From: an uncultured Mollicutes bacterium
GTDB lineage: Bacteria > Bacillota_I > Bacilli_A > RFN20 > CAG-826
Assembly: GCA_900539595.1 (NCBI GenBank)
Contig: UQCQ01000001.1
Span: 252,657 to 316,656 of the forward strand
Direction: 5' to 3'
DNA length: 64,000 nucleotides
This document shows positions 1 through 7,600 of the stretch, piece by piece. Under the pieces are notes generated by a model, which saw only the letters and a list, made by a program, of their open reading frames with translations, was not told the DNA's origin and searched no databases. Numbering within the stretch: the stretch's first letter is position 1; every line of letters starts with the position of its first letter. A program made the position numbers and the translations under genes.

Positions 1-140
1 AGTTGTGAACGAACTTTTAAGGCTTCTTTCCATCTAATTTTTACATTTTTGGTTTTTCTTGATTAAAGGAAGGCGGAACATATCGTTATATATTTCGGAG
101 ATGTGCATTAAATTATTTTGTGTTTATCGTTTATTTTCTC

Positions 141-169
141 TTGTTCACCGTTTTTGTGAACGTTATATT
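141..169 (+). promoter_or_regulatory. Promoter of the AbiEi-like gene, predicted leaderless
   Basis: TTGTTC (141-146), 17-nt spacer, TATATT (164-169), then 7 nt to ATG at 177. There is no Shine-Dalgarno sequence. A start site 7 nt after the -10 box would fall on the A of the start codon. The remainder of 1-140 shows nothing I can support. Confidence 0.5.
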
Positions 170-176
170 TATTTCG

Positions 177-1124
177 ATGAATAAATCTTTTTTAGAAAAG
201 TTTAACTTACTGTATATTCCTCAAGGAATTTCATTTCGGCACGACGACAAAAAAGAAGAGATTTCGATCACCGTTAAAGGGTTTTCCACAAATTATTTTC
301 AGTACCAATACGCAACAAACGCCGAGCCACGTTTTTTACAAACGAGTGCAGAAAACAAACCGACGATTGTCTTTTCCAAAAAAGTAACTAAAGTAGCTGC
401 CAAAAGAATCGCTGAAAACGGCAACTTCTACTTCGATCTTCAAGGCAATTACGAAATTAAAATCGGCGCCAAATGGATTCGTCATCGGATGCCAGATGTT
501 GCCCCTGCCTCGAATGCACCTGTTTCTACCTATTTTCGATGCACTAGCGAACAAGCAAGCCGTATTTTGGAAATCATCGCCCGCAGCCCCAATCTTATTT
601 CGGCTCGAGATATTCAATCCATGGCAGGAACTAGTCTAGGTCTCGTTGGGAGAATCGCTCATTGCCTCGTGGAAAATGGGTATTTAAGCGTCTCTAGGAA
701 TGGATATTTTTCCGATAAACAGCAAAAAATACGCCTTTTAAACGATTGGAGAAGAGAATTTCAGGATACTCTTAAGGAATTGCCTTATATTAACTGTATT
801 TCACTATTTTCCCTCGAAGAAATCATCGAGCAAATCAACGAAAAAAAGGTAAGTCTGTTAATCGGAGGTGACTACGTTTGGGACCAAGATTCCCACGCTC
901 ACAACTTGGTGTTGCTGTGTCCAACCGGAGATTTTCAGTCCATCGTCAAGGATCTGCCGATCCTAGAAAGCGAAGAAAAGGGCGATATAACGATTTTTCA
1001 ATGTCCTACGTTAAATTGCTGGTCCGCTCAGCAAAACGGCGTCTGTAACGACTTATATGGTTTTTTAACGGGAACGAAAAAAGCCGAGGATTGTCTCGCT
1101 CGGCTTTTATACCCAGAAAATTAG
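177..1124 (+). CDS. AbiEi-type winged-helix antitoxin-like protein
   Basis: 315 aa. An N-terminal domain holds FYFDLQGNYEIKIG, which resembles the 'DLaGNa' signature of type IV AbiEi antitoxins. It is followed by a winged-helix segment (about residues 140-190) and a C-terminal part opening with RLLNDWRREF. AbiEi proteins normally repress and neutralise an AbiEii nucleotidyltransferase toxin. No toxin gene follows here because the next gene is tsaD on the other strand; one upstream of the window cannot be excluded. I chose ATG 177 over an in-frame GTG at 120. The extra 19 residues would be a hydrophobic tail unlike the family, and 177 has a -10 box 7 nt upstream. The last codons form a terminator shared with tsaD. 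The family call is from motif memory and the function is uncertain. Confidence 0.6.
   Translation: MNKSFLEKFNLLYIPQGISFRHDDKKEEISITVKGFSTNYFQYQYATNAEPRFLQTSAENKPTIVFSKKVTKVAAKRIAENGNFYFDLQGNYEIKIGAKWIRHRMPDVAPASNAPVSTYFRCTSEQASRILEIIARSPNLISARDIQSMAGTSLGLVGRIAHCLVENGYLSVSRNGYFSDKQQKIRLLNDWRREFQDTLKELPYINCISLFSLEEIIEQINEKKVSLLIGGDYVWDQDSHAHNLVLLCPTGDFQSIVKDLPILESEEKGDITIFQCPTLNCWSAQQNGVCNDLYGFLTGTKKAEDCLARLLYPEN
1079..1108. terminator. Bidirectional terminator between convergent genes, inside coding sequence
   Basis: AAAAGCCGAG (1079-1088) and CTCGGCTTTT (1099-1108) form a perfect 10-bp stem with a 10-nt loop. A run of six T follows on the minus strand, so it should end tsaD transcripts. It lies entirely within the last codons of the plus-strand AbiEi-like gene. 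Confidence 0.8.
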
Positions 1125-2140
1125 TTTTTAAAATCCATCCAGTGGTCGATTTTCCAGTTGGGATCCACGCCTAAGTTCAAGGGAGCGAAGACTTTCATTT
1201 CGTACAGCTTTTCGGCGACTTTCGCGATCATCGCGGCGTTATCCGTCGTGCACCAAAGTGGTGGAATGATCAACTCAATGCCAGTGCCTGCAAGTTTTTC
1301 TTTCATTTGTGCACGTAAATACGAATTGGCAGAAACTCCACCAGCCAAAATCACTTGCTTAACATTGAAATCTTTAGCGGCCATCAACGATTTTTCTACA
1401 ATCATGCCGATGGCAACATCTTGGAATGAACGGGCCATATCATCGACACTAACAGGAGTTCCCTTCATTTTTAGGCTATTAACGAGGTTAATCACGCTTG
1501 TTTTTAAGCCCGAGTAGGAGAAATCGTATTTTCCGTCCGGAGAAGCAGGCACCGGAAGGTGGTAAGAATGGGTACCGAGTTTTGCGTGTTGATCGATTGG
1601 CAATCCACCGGGATAGGGAAGGCCTAACACACGAGCCACTTTGTCGTAGCATTCTCCAACCGCGTCGTCTTTGGTTTCACCTACAATAGTGAAATCCATA
1701 TGGTCTTTCATAATAACCAACTCGGTATTGCCGCCACTAACAACCACGCAAAGTAACGGGAAATGGAATTCGCCCGCATATTCGTTGGCGTAAATGTGTC
1801 CTGCCAAATGGTGAACAGGGATTAACGGCTTTTTATAAAGCATGGCCAGCGTTTTTGCCGCCTGTAAGCCAACATGCAAACAGCCAATAAGCCCAGGCCC
1901 GCGAGTAACGGCAAAGGCATCGATATCATCTAAGGTCAATCCTGACTCATTCAAAGCCTGAGTCAAACACACCGTGATATTTTCTGTATGGAGACGGGAT
2001 GCGATTTCAGGCATGACCCCTCCAAATTTCTCATGAACGGCAATCTGGGTTGCGACAACATTGGAAAGCAATTTTCCGTTGTCCGTGATTGCCACAGCCG
2101 TCTCATCACAAGACGACTCAATTGCAAGAATCTTAGCCAT
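1121..2140 (-). CDS. tsaD: tRNA N6-threonylcarbamoyladenosine (t6A37) transferase subunit TsaD
   Basis: 339 aa, usual family length. It transfers the threonylcarbamoyl group from TC-AMP to A37 of ANN-decoding tRNAs, acting with TsaB and TsaE. ASKHA-fold motifs are visible: IESSCDETAVAI at the N-terminus, the metal-binding HHLAGHIYAN near residue 110, and SGGNTELV. The start ATG has GAGGT 9 nt upstream, inside the end of the tsaB-rimI frame, which overlaps by 8 nt. It is the last gene of the tsaE/tsaB-rimI/tsaD operon and its stop overlaps the convergent AbiEi-like gene by 4 nt. Confidence 0.97.
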   Translation of the reverse strand: MAKILAIESSCDETAVAITDNGKLLSNVVATQIAVHEKFGGVMPEIASRLHTENITVCLTQALNESGLTLDDIDAFAVTRGPGLIGCLHVGLQAAKTLAMLYKKPLIPVHHLAGHIYANEYAGEFHFPLLCVVVSGGNTELVIMKDHMDFTIVGETKDDAVGECYDKVARVLGLPYPGGLPIDQHAKLGTHSYHLPVPASPDGKYDFSYSGLKTSVINLVNSLKMKGTPVSVDDMARSFQDVAIGMIVEKSLMAAKDFNVKQVILAGGVSANSYLRAQMKEKLAGTGIELIIPPLWCTTDNAAMIAKVAEKLYEMKVFAPLNLGVDPNWKIDHWMDFKN

Positions 2141-3185
2141 TGATCAACGACCTCACCATATACACCGCGTCTTCCCCGTCATCGTAATAAGCATGCTTGG
2201 TTGTGACAGGTTCAAACTTATGTCTTTTATAGAATTTTTGAGCACGAACATTGGATACGCGAACTTCCAAAGTCGCATATTCCACAGGGTCGGATTTCGA
2301 TTCACAATCCTTCAGCATTTGGCCGATAAGGCGATTGCCAATTCCTTTGGATCTGAAGTTTTCTTTGACAGCAATTTGAGCAATCGTACAAGAGTTAAAA
2401 GTGATGTAGAAATCAATCATCCCAACAACCTCGTTATCCACGACGGCGCAATAAAGATAAGCAACAGGATTTTCGTTCATTTCGAATAGAAGCGCTTCAC
2501 GACCATAAGGATGTTTGAAAGCTTCCTGTTCAATGGCAAGAACCGCCTCGACATCGCTAGGCATCATTTTACGGACAACGGTCTTGAATCGACCTTCATC
2601 ATAATCATCTTTCAGATAGATGGGACGAGCGCCGAGAGGCTCTTCGCAACGATATTCAGGTTTTGCAAAGTAAGCCAAGTTAGAAATAACGGGGTTTTGC
2701 AAGGATTCAAGACCTAAATAAGCCACGTCCCCACAAACGGAATAATCGGGATGTTGGTGAATGAAATCCATGACTTCTGCGTTAGTTTTAATGCAGTCTT
2801 GCACGTTTTTTTCACTATTGTATACAGCAAAATAGGACCGTTTCCCTCTCGCGTTCATCAAGCAGATGGATGGATGTCCAATTTGTTGCAAAACCTCAAG
2901 GGAACTAACTAAATAGAGAGGAATGTTAAGGGCAAAAGAAATGGTTTTTGCAATCGTTAATGCGATGCGAACACCCGTATAAGAACCCGGTCCTTTTGAG
3001 GCTACAACACCATCGATATCTTCTTTTTTAATGGCGAGTTTCGACATCAATTTGTCGATTTCATCCACCATGAATTCGCTTTGTTTTTGCCACGCTTCAT
3101 AGACGATAGATCCAAGAATTTCCTCGTCTTTAGCAAACCCAACAGCAAGGTTTTTATCACTAGAATCAAGCAAGAGATTGAGCAT
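2133..3185 (-). CDS. tsaB: Fused TsaB / RimI-type N-acetyltransferase
   Basis: 350 aa, two domains. Residues 1 to about 200 are TsaB, the inactive ASKHA partner that dimerises with TsaD; SKGPGSYTGVRIALTIA is typical. From about residue 205 a GNAT domain begins, with acetyl-CoA loop ENFRSKGIGNRLI, matching RimI, which acetylates the N-terminus of ribosomal protein S18 in E. coli. The genes are usually adjacent; here they form one reading frame with no internal stop. It overlaps tsaE by 20 nt. Fused TsaB/RimI proteins are known in some Firmicutes, so this is uncommon rather than new. Confidence 0.93.
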   Translation of the reverse strand: MLNLLLDSSDKNLAVGFAKDEEILGSIVYEAWQKQSEFMVDEIDKLMSKLAIKKEDIDGVVASKGPGSYTGVRIALTIAKTISFALNIPLYLVSSLEVLQQIGHPSICLMNARGKRSYFAVYNSEKNVQDCIKTNAEVMDFIHQHPDYSVCGDVAYLGLESLQNPVISNLAYFAKPEYRCEEPLGARPIYLKDDYDEGRFKTVVRKMMPSDVEAVLAIEQEAFKHPYGREALLFEMNENPVAYLYCAVVDNEVVGMIDFYITFNSCTIAQIAVKENFRSKGIGNRLIGQMLKDCESKSDPVEYATLEVRVSNVRAQKFYKRHKFEPVTTKHAYYDDGEDAVYMVRSLING

Positions 3186-3651
3186 CGGTTTTCTCCTTTA
3201 ACTCTTTCAGGAAATTGTCAAATCGTTGACAATTACTTTCTAAGGTAATTTGACGATTATCGTCGCCTTCGTTTTTGATGCAAATCGAAAGACGTTCCTC
3301 CGGCAAAAGCGGCTCAATATATATCGGCCATTCAATGAGACATGCCCCATCGCCTTCAATGTATTCATCCAAACCAATTTCAATGTTTTGCCCTTCCAAG
3401 CGATAGGCATCGATATGGTAAAGAGGAATGCGTCCGTGGAAGTAACATTTCATGATGTTGAAAGTGGGGCTGATGACATCTTCCTTCACGCCAAGCCCTT
3501 CAGCGACTCCGCCCGTGAAGGTCGTTTTTCCTGCGCCTAAATCCCCTTCTAGCAAGAGGACATCCCCTGGTTCCAAAAGAGGGGCGATTGTCTTCCCCAA
3601 GGAACGGGTTTCCATTTTGTTTTTTGTTTTAAATATCAGTTTCATACCCAT
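3166..3651 (-). CDS. tsaE: t6A biosynthesis ATPase TsaE
   Basis: 161 aa. P-loop ATPase that drives the TsaBD cycle of t6A synthesis. Walker A is GDLGAGKTT near residue 37, followed by SPTFNIMKCY, also typical. First gene of the operon. A TATAAT box (3663-3668) ends 11 nt before ATG 3651 and no Shine-Dalgarno is present, so the leader would be only about 4 nt. A second in-frame ATG lies at 3645; the first is chosen because it is nearest the promoter. Confidence 0.95.
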   Translation of the reverse strand: MGMKLIFKTKNKMETRSLGKTIAPLLEPGDVLLLEGDLGAGKTTFTGGVAEGLGVKEDVISPTFNIMKCYFHGRIPLYHIDAYRLEGQNIEIGLDEYIEGDGACLIEWPIYIEPLLPEERLSICIKNEGDDNRQITLESNCQRFDNFLKELKEKTDAQSLA

Positions 3652-3662
3652 AAACCGCGGTG

Positions 3663-3668
3663 ATTATA
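3663..3668 (-). promoter_or_regulatory. -10 box of the tsaE operon
   Basis: TATAAT on the minus strand, 11 nt before ATG 3651. No convincing -35 hexamer at 16-18 nt. It predicts a leader of about 4 nt. Confidence 0.5.
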
Positions 3669-3702
3669 CACCCTTTGAACAACACCGAAAGAAAAGCAAG
3701 AA

Positions 3703-4269
3703 CTAGACGTGGCGTTTTGGCGTCAAAACTGGAAGATTTTCACTCAAAAATTTCTGATATAGGCACTCGATTTCCGAATCGATGAATGGGAAATTGCGAT
3801 GGTCGATCATTTCTTTAACCTGCGACATCGATTTTTCAATAGCCATGGATAAATCCTTGGGGTAGCCGTAAGTTTGGATGTGGCGGGCGTATTCGTTCTC
3901 GTCGAGGGTACGTTCCACGCCGTCTGGATAGAGTTTTACGTCCAAGTCGTAATCGATGTATTTCAAAAATCCATTATCGTAAAGGGTCGGAGAAGCAATA
4001 TTGACGTAATAGCAAATTCCCTTGCCCTCTTTGAACATGGCAATCACATTCATCCAACGTTTTTTATAAAGAAGGAAAATCGCGTTCTCCTTCGTCATCC
4101 ATTTACGCCCATCGCTTTCCGTGACAAGGCTGGCTTTAGATGCCAAAGCCCAGTATTCGTCGGTTTCTTCCACCAAATAAGCCGGCGACCATTGCCGATG
4201 CAATTTGCCGTCATGTTTGTACGCCTGGACTTTAATCCAGCGCGCGAATCTCGGATCAATTTCGTTCAT
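3703..4269 (-). CDS. DUF402-family nucleoside di/triphosphatase-like protein
   Basis: 188 aa. It matches the DUF402/FomD-like family, whose characterised Staphylococcus member (Ntdp) hydrolyses nucleoside di- and triphosphates. Family-like segments are YVNIASPTLYDNGFLKYIDY and an LDVKLYPDG strand carrying acidic residues. The assignment rests on overall resemblance. The gene stands alone: the upstream DUF3137-like gene has its own terminator and tsaE has its own promoter. A -10 box (4313-4318) and an inverted repeat (4285-4301) lie in the roughly 45-nt leader. Confidence 0.8.
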   Translation of the reverse strand: MNEIDPRFARWIKVQAYKHDGKLHRQWSPAYLVEETDEYWALASKASLVTESDGRKWMTKENAIFLLYKKRWMNVIAMFKEGKGICYYVNIASPTLYDNGFLKYIDYDLDVKLYPDGVERTLDENEYARHIQTYGYPKDLSMAIEKSMSQVKEMIDHRNFPFIDSEIECLYQKFLSENLPVLTPKRHV

Positions 4270-4284
4270 AAAGTATACCTAGCC

Positions 4285-4301
4285 AAGGTGAATATCACCT
4301 T
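4285..4301 (-). promoter_or_regulatory. Inverted repeat in the leader of the DUF402 gene
   Basis: AAGGTGA and TCACCTT separated by 3 nt, a perfect 7-bp repeat. It lies between the TATAAT box (4313-4318) and ATG 4269. It could be an operator at the start site or an RNA hairpin; the sequence does not tell which. Confidence 0.45.
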
Positions 4302-4312
4302 ACTCGCTATGA

Positions 4313-4318
4313 ATTATA
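4313..4318 (-). promoter_or_regulatory. -10 box of the DUF402 gene
   Basis: TATAAT on the minus strand, 43 nt before ATG 4269. The -35 region is weak. Confidence 0.45.
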
Positions 4319-4350
4319 ACGCATAAACCGCCTTTGTATTTGTAGATAAT

Positions 4351-4375
4351 AAAAAAGCCATCCATTAAGGATGGC
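4351..4375 (-). terminator. Terminator after the DUF3137-like gene
   Basis: On the minus strand GCCATCC-TTAAT-GGATGGC is followed by six T. It starts 11 nt past the stop of the gene ending at 4387. Confidence 0.9.
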
Positions 4376-4386
4376 GAGAGAACGGT

Positions 4387-5523
4387 TTAGTCCCGATCAA
4401 TCTTGGAGATGCACTCCGCGATTTCGAGAAAGAGCTTCATTTGGGGTTTATAGGCTTCGACGTAACCAGGATTAAAGGGTTTATCGTTAGGAAGAACCAT
4501 CAACGTGTCCTCGTATCCCAAGGCCATGTAGGTTTTACCCGGTTGGATGGAGATTGCGACGTCAACCAAGAGTTTGGAAGTATGGATTTGTTTTAACAGC
4601 GATTCCAATTCTGGAGTAATGAAACGACGATTTTCTTTCGCTCCATAGATGGCGTATTGCTTGTTTTTGGAGAGTTGGTTGAGTTCAGGAAGAACTAGAG
4701 GCGGCAATGCTCTCTTATTGCCCCGGAAATAAATGACTAACCCGCCCTCAGACAAGGGAAGAGAATTGGTGGAACGAAGATATTTGCCAACAAAAACAGT
4801 TTGGAGGGCTTTAGCGGTATCTTTTTGGGCTGCCATGTCGCACAAAGAGCATTCCACACCTTGATACGTGAAAGTGATGTTATCGCGGCTTCCAATATGC
4901 TTGGCTCCTGGATAGAGTCCGCAAGCTTCCACTTCGGACGCATCGATTTTCGCATCGATGTCTCCGTGGACATTTTCAACGGGAAGGCCATCGAAAACAT
5001 AGTCGTTCACATTCGAATAATAGGAATTGAAATAGGCGCTGATTTGGGCCCGGTTCTTTTTTCTTTGGAAGATGCCGTAAATCGCGATTCCAGCGATGCC
5101 GACCCCCGCGCAAATGGCGGCGACGATCAAGGTCCACTTCGATTTCTCCTTTTCATCTTGGATCACGAAATAGGGAATAATGTATCCCACAACAATCGCG
5201 ACCAAGGTTCCAATGGAAATGGCGATCTTGCCCGTGTTCCATTTCTTGTATTCGTGATGCCAGAGAATGCGGGCGTCTTCGATGTTCTTCAAACGGGGAT
5301 CGCTATATTGATAGGTTGCCGCGTCTTTGATTTCATCTTCCGGCTGAGGTTCCGGTTCTTCTTCCGGCTCGGGTTCGGGTTCCGGTTCGGTTTTTTCTTC
5401 TACGACCGGTGCAGGTTTTTTGGCGTCGACAAATTCGTCATTGCCGTAAATATCTTCCTTTTCCAGCGGAACAGCCGTCTCGACTTTTTCTTCGGGGGTT
5501 TCTATTTTCTTTTCGTCTTCCAT
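4387..5523 (-). CDS. Two-helix membrane protein, DUF3137-like
   Basis: 378 aa. Residues 1-75 are acidic and repetitive (an EPEPEPEPEEEPEPQPED stretch), then two membrane helices at about 98-119 and 129-151 with a short loop. A C-terminal cytosolic domain of about 220 residues resembles DUF3137 in layout (FTYQGVECS, then a central LVIYFRGNK strand). DUF3137 proteins are often encoded beside LemA; here lemA is 43 kb away. Start: GAGGAAAA 6 nt before ATG, TATAAT at 5547-5552. Function unknown. Single gene with its own promoter and terminator. Confidence 0.6.
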   Translation of the reverse strand: MEDEKKIETPEEKVETAVPLEKEDIYGNDEFVDAKKPAPVVEEKTEPEPEPEPEEEPEPQPEDEIKDAATYQYSDPRLKNIEDARILWHHEYKKWNTGKIAISIGTLVAIVVGYIIPYFVIQDEKEKSKWTLIVAAICAGVGIAGIAIYGIFQRKKNRAQISAYFNSYYSNVNDYVFDGLPVENVHGDIDAKIDASEVEACGLYPGAKHIGSRDNITFTYQGVECSLCDMAAQKDTAKALQTVFVGKYLRSTNSLPLSEGGLVIYFRGNKRALPPLVLPELNQLSKNKQYAIYGAKENRRFITPELESLLKQIHTSKLLVDVAISIQPGKTYMALGYEDTLMVLPNDKPFNPGYVEAYKPQMKLFLEIAECISKIDRD

Positions 5524-5546
5524 ATTTTTTCCTCGATAACCACGGA

Positions 5547-5552
5547 ATTATA
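5547..5552 (-). promoter_or_regulatory. -10 box of the DUF3137-like gene
   Basis: TATAAT on the minus strand, 23 nt before ATG 5523. The leader of about 17 nt carries GAGGAAAA as ribosome binding site, a useful contrast with the leaderless genes. Confidence 0.5.
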
Positions 5553-5627
5553 AAACAAATGGGCCAAGCACCCTATGAAAATGCGTAAACAAAACTTTTT
5601 CTTCACACCCTATTCTCCCCAAAACGA

Positions 5628-5655
5628 AAAAGAAGCCTCCATAGAAGCTCCTTTT
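5628..5655 (-). terminator. Terminator after thiT
   Basis: On the minus strand AAAAGGAGCTTC-TATG-GAGGCTTCTTTT forms a 12-bp stem with two G·U pairs, followed by T residues. Confidence 0.75.
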
Positions 5656-5677
5656 CCGGTTAAGGGGATGAATGCGA

Positions 5678-6733
5678 TTATAGGGATTTACGAGCAGGGA
5701 ACGAGGCGTTGACCTTGACTAATGGGCCATAGATTGCCATCAAAACCGCCAAAGCAAGTATTCCACTCAAAGATATATAACCCACGTTGTAAATTAATGC
5801 CGCAACGAAAGTAGTGTTATAAATGAGGATTGAGGAAACGGTGCCGCCCACAAAACGAACAAAGGTCGATAAAACACCGGCAAGAAGCAAGAACGCTTCC
5901 CCTTTGAAGTTGTATCCCTTTTGGTTTTGACCAAAGATGAAGGGACGGAAGAAACCCATCACAGCTACCGAGCCGAAACCAATCAAATAGTCAAACGGAT
6001 AGCAGGCAAAGCCGTAGCCGTCGGTTAAGCAGGTGAGTAAGCCAAAGAGGATACCGCCACAGATAAGCCCAGAAGCCGGCCCACGACGTAAAGCAATAAT
6101 CATCAAGGGAAGCATTTGGAAATTGACGGATCCTTGGACTTGGATAGGAAGTTTAATAAAATTCAAGCCAAAGGCCATGGCAATCAAAATACCATTTTCG
6201 GCAATTTCGCCTACGCTAATAGGCCGCCTTTGATAAGGGGTGATCGTTGACGCGCCAGCAGCCAAGACGGTAAAGAGAATCGAAAACGCACAACCCCACG
6301 AGATATCAACACTATGATAGTTTTCAATTTCTGCACTATTGTTGGCAAAGAATTCGCGGGAAAGGAACAAGAAGCAGAAAGCCACAAGGAAGGAAAGGGC
6401 GCTGCCAATCATCAAATTTTCTTTTCCTTTTTCGCCGCGGACAAGGAATCCGGCGATAATGGGGAGAACGATGCCAACAAAAAGTAAATCAAGCGTCACC
6501 CACATCGTCCAATCAAAGGTGAAGCCGTTACGGAAATAGTCGATGAGGGTGACAGCGTATTTGGTCTCCGTATCACCCACCTCGGTCTTATAGGTCACAA
6601 CAGGGCCTAGCAAGAACAAAATAGCAATAATGCCAAAGGCGGAAGCAAAAACAAACGACCATTGAGAGAAGAAATGTTGGACCTTCTCACGAATGGGGTT
6701 TTCTTCCGTCGAATTGACGACATTGGAATCCAT
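5678..6733 (-). CDS. thiT: Thiamine-uptake S-component ThiT with N-terminal membrane extension
   Basis: 351 aa, about twice the length of ThiT (about 180 aa). Residues from about 170 to the end match ThiT, the thiamine-binding membrane subunit of group II ECF transporters: a GSVNFQMLPLMIIALRRG segment and YPFDYLIGFG. The first 165 residues contain about four further helices and match no domain I recognise. ATG 6733 is preferred over 6757 because AGGAGG lies 7 nt upstream. A TPP riboswitch occupies the leader, which supports the substrate. The ECF module genes (ecfA, ecfT) are not in the window. The fusion is unusual. Confidence 0.88.
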   Translation of the reverse strand: MDSNVVNSTEENPIREKVQHFFSQWSFVFASAFGIIAILFLLGPVVTYKTEVGDTETKYAVTLIDYFRNGFTFDWTMWVTLDLLFVGIVLPIIAGFLVRGEKGKENLMIGSALSFLVAFCFLFLSREFFANNSAEIENYHSVDISWGCAFSILFTVLAAGASTITPYQRRPISVGEIAENGILIAMAFGLNFIKLPIQVQGSVNFQMLPLMIIALRRGPASGLICGGILFGLLTCLTDGYGFACYPFDYLIGFGSVAVMGFFRPFIFGQNQKGYNFKGEAFLLLAGVLSTFVRFVGGTVSSILIYNTTFVAALIYNVGYISLSGILALAVLMAIYGPLVKVNASFPARKSL

Positions 6734-6779
6734 TAAAAAATCCTCCTGGATACACAAACCGCACCCAAAGAGGCCTAAC

Positions 6780-6875
6780 GCTAGTTCCTTCCTACGCCAG
6801 CATTACCTGGATCAGGTGCGCCGTCGAACCGGATCACGGTTCCTCTCAGCCGACTAATACTGGCCAGCTCCGGAT
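6780..6875 (-). ncRNA. TPP riboswitch (THI box)
   Basis: On the minus strand the conserved blocks GGCTGAGAGGAACC, ACCTGATCCAGGTAATG and CTGGCGTAGGAAGG appear in order with the usual spacing. It starts at the predicted transcription start and ends about 30 nt before the thiT ribosome binding site. Thiamine pyrophosphate would lower thiT expression. I see no strong intrinsic terminator between it and the start, so translational control is more likely than attenuation (inference). Confidence 0.95.
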
Positions 6876-6881
6876 AAGCAA

Positions 6882-6909
6882 AGTCTAGTCTATTCAATTT
6901 TCCAGTCAA
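6882..6909 (-). promoter_or_regulatory. thiT promoter inside the 3' end of ung
   Basis: Minus strand TTGACT (6904-6909), 16-nt spacer, TAGACT (6882-6887). The -35 box lies within the last codons of ung. The predicted start is at about 6875, the edge of the riboswitch. Confidence 0.65.
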
Positions 6910-7555
6910 TAGGGGAAACGCCTCCCTTTTCCAAAATGGCGTTGCATTCGGAGAAGAGATGACGGTTGAACCATCCGCCCCGATTCGCCGATAACGGAGA
7001 AGGGTGAACCGCGGTCAGATAAGCGTGCTTAGGGTTATGGATAAATGGGATGTATCTTTTGGCAAATGAACCCCACAGCATAAAGACAATAGGCTGGTCT
7101 AATTCATCCAAATACACCATGACGTCCTTGATGAATTTCTCATATTCGACTCGATTATGGCTTAATGGTTGACCGGCGCGAACCGTTAAATAGGCATTCA
7201 AAAGGAGCACTCCCTGTCTTGCCCAAGGAGTTAAATCTCCATTATTTCGATTCATCTTGATACCCAAATCGTTCTCGATTTCTTTGTAGATGTTGACCAA
7301 AGAAGGTGGGGGCTCGATGCCTTTAGGCACCGAAAAGGAAAGCCCCATGGCTTGGCCAGGGTTATGGTAAGGGTCTTGGCCAATGATCACGACTTTCAAA
7401 TCCTTGGGGGAGGTTAAACGGAACGCTTGAAACACCAAATCCCGAGGAGGGTAAATCGTATGAGACGCGTATTCGTCCTCCAAAAACGCGTGCAGGGACG
7501 CGGAGTAAGGTTCTTCTTTTACTCGTTCAAATAAATCTTTCCATTCATTCATCAT
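6890..7555 (-). CDS. ung: Uracil-DNA glycosylase
   Basis: 221 aa from ATG 7555, the normal size for family 1 UDG. It removes uracil from DNA to start base-excision repair. Active-site motif GQDPYHNPGQAMGLSFSV carries the catalytic Asp; VHPSPLSA carries the conserved His. The frame remains open 72 codons further upstream, but those residues are not UDG-like. A TATAAT box (7563-7568) ends 7 nt before this ATG and there is no Shine-Dalgarno, so the mRNA is predicted leaderless. ATG 7552 directly follows and is an alternative. Divergent from a glycosyltransferase gene. Confidence 0.96.
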   Translation of the reverse strand: MMNEWKDLFERVKEEPYSASLHAFLEDEYASHTIYPPRDLVFQAFRLTSPKDLKVVIIGQDPYHNPGQAMGLSFSVPKGIEPPPSLVNIYKEIENDLGIKMNRNNGDLTPWARQGVLLLNAYLTVRAGQPLSHNRVEYEKFIKDVMVYLDELDQPIVFMLWGSFAKRYIPFIHNPKHAYLTAVHPSPLSANRGGWFNRHLFSECNAILEKGGVSPIDWKIE

Positions 7556-7562
7556 CGAAAGG

Positions 7563-7594
7563 ATTATAAAGGCTTTCTCTGTTTGTGGCATAAT
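7563..7594. promoter_or_regulatory. Divergent leaderless promoters: ung (-) and glycosyltransferase (+)
   Basis: Minus strand: TATAAT at 7563-7568, 7 nt before the ung ATG, with ATGCCA 17 nt upstream as a weak -35. Plus strand: CATAAT at 7589-7594 with an extended TGG motif in front, 6 nt before GTG 7601. The whole intergenic region is 45 nt, and neither start codon has a Shine-Dalgarno. Confidence 0.6.
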
Positions 7595-7600
7595 GGTGCT

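Noticed and set aside
120..176. GTG start at 120 for the AbiEi-like gene
   Set aside because: It would add 19 hydrophobic residues unlike the family, and the promoter for ATG 177 lies inside that stretch.
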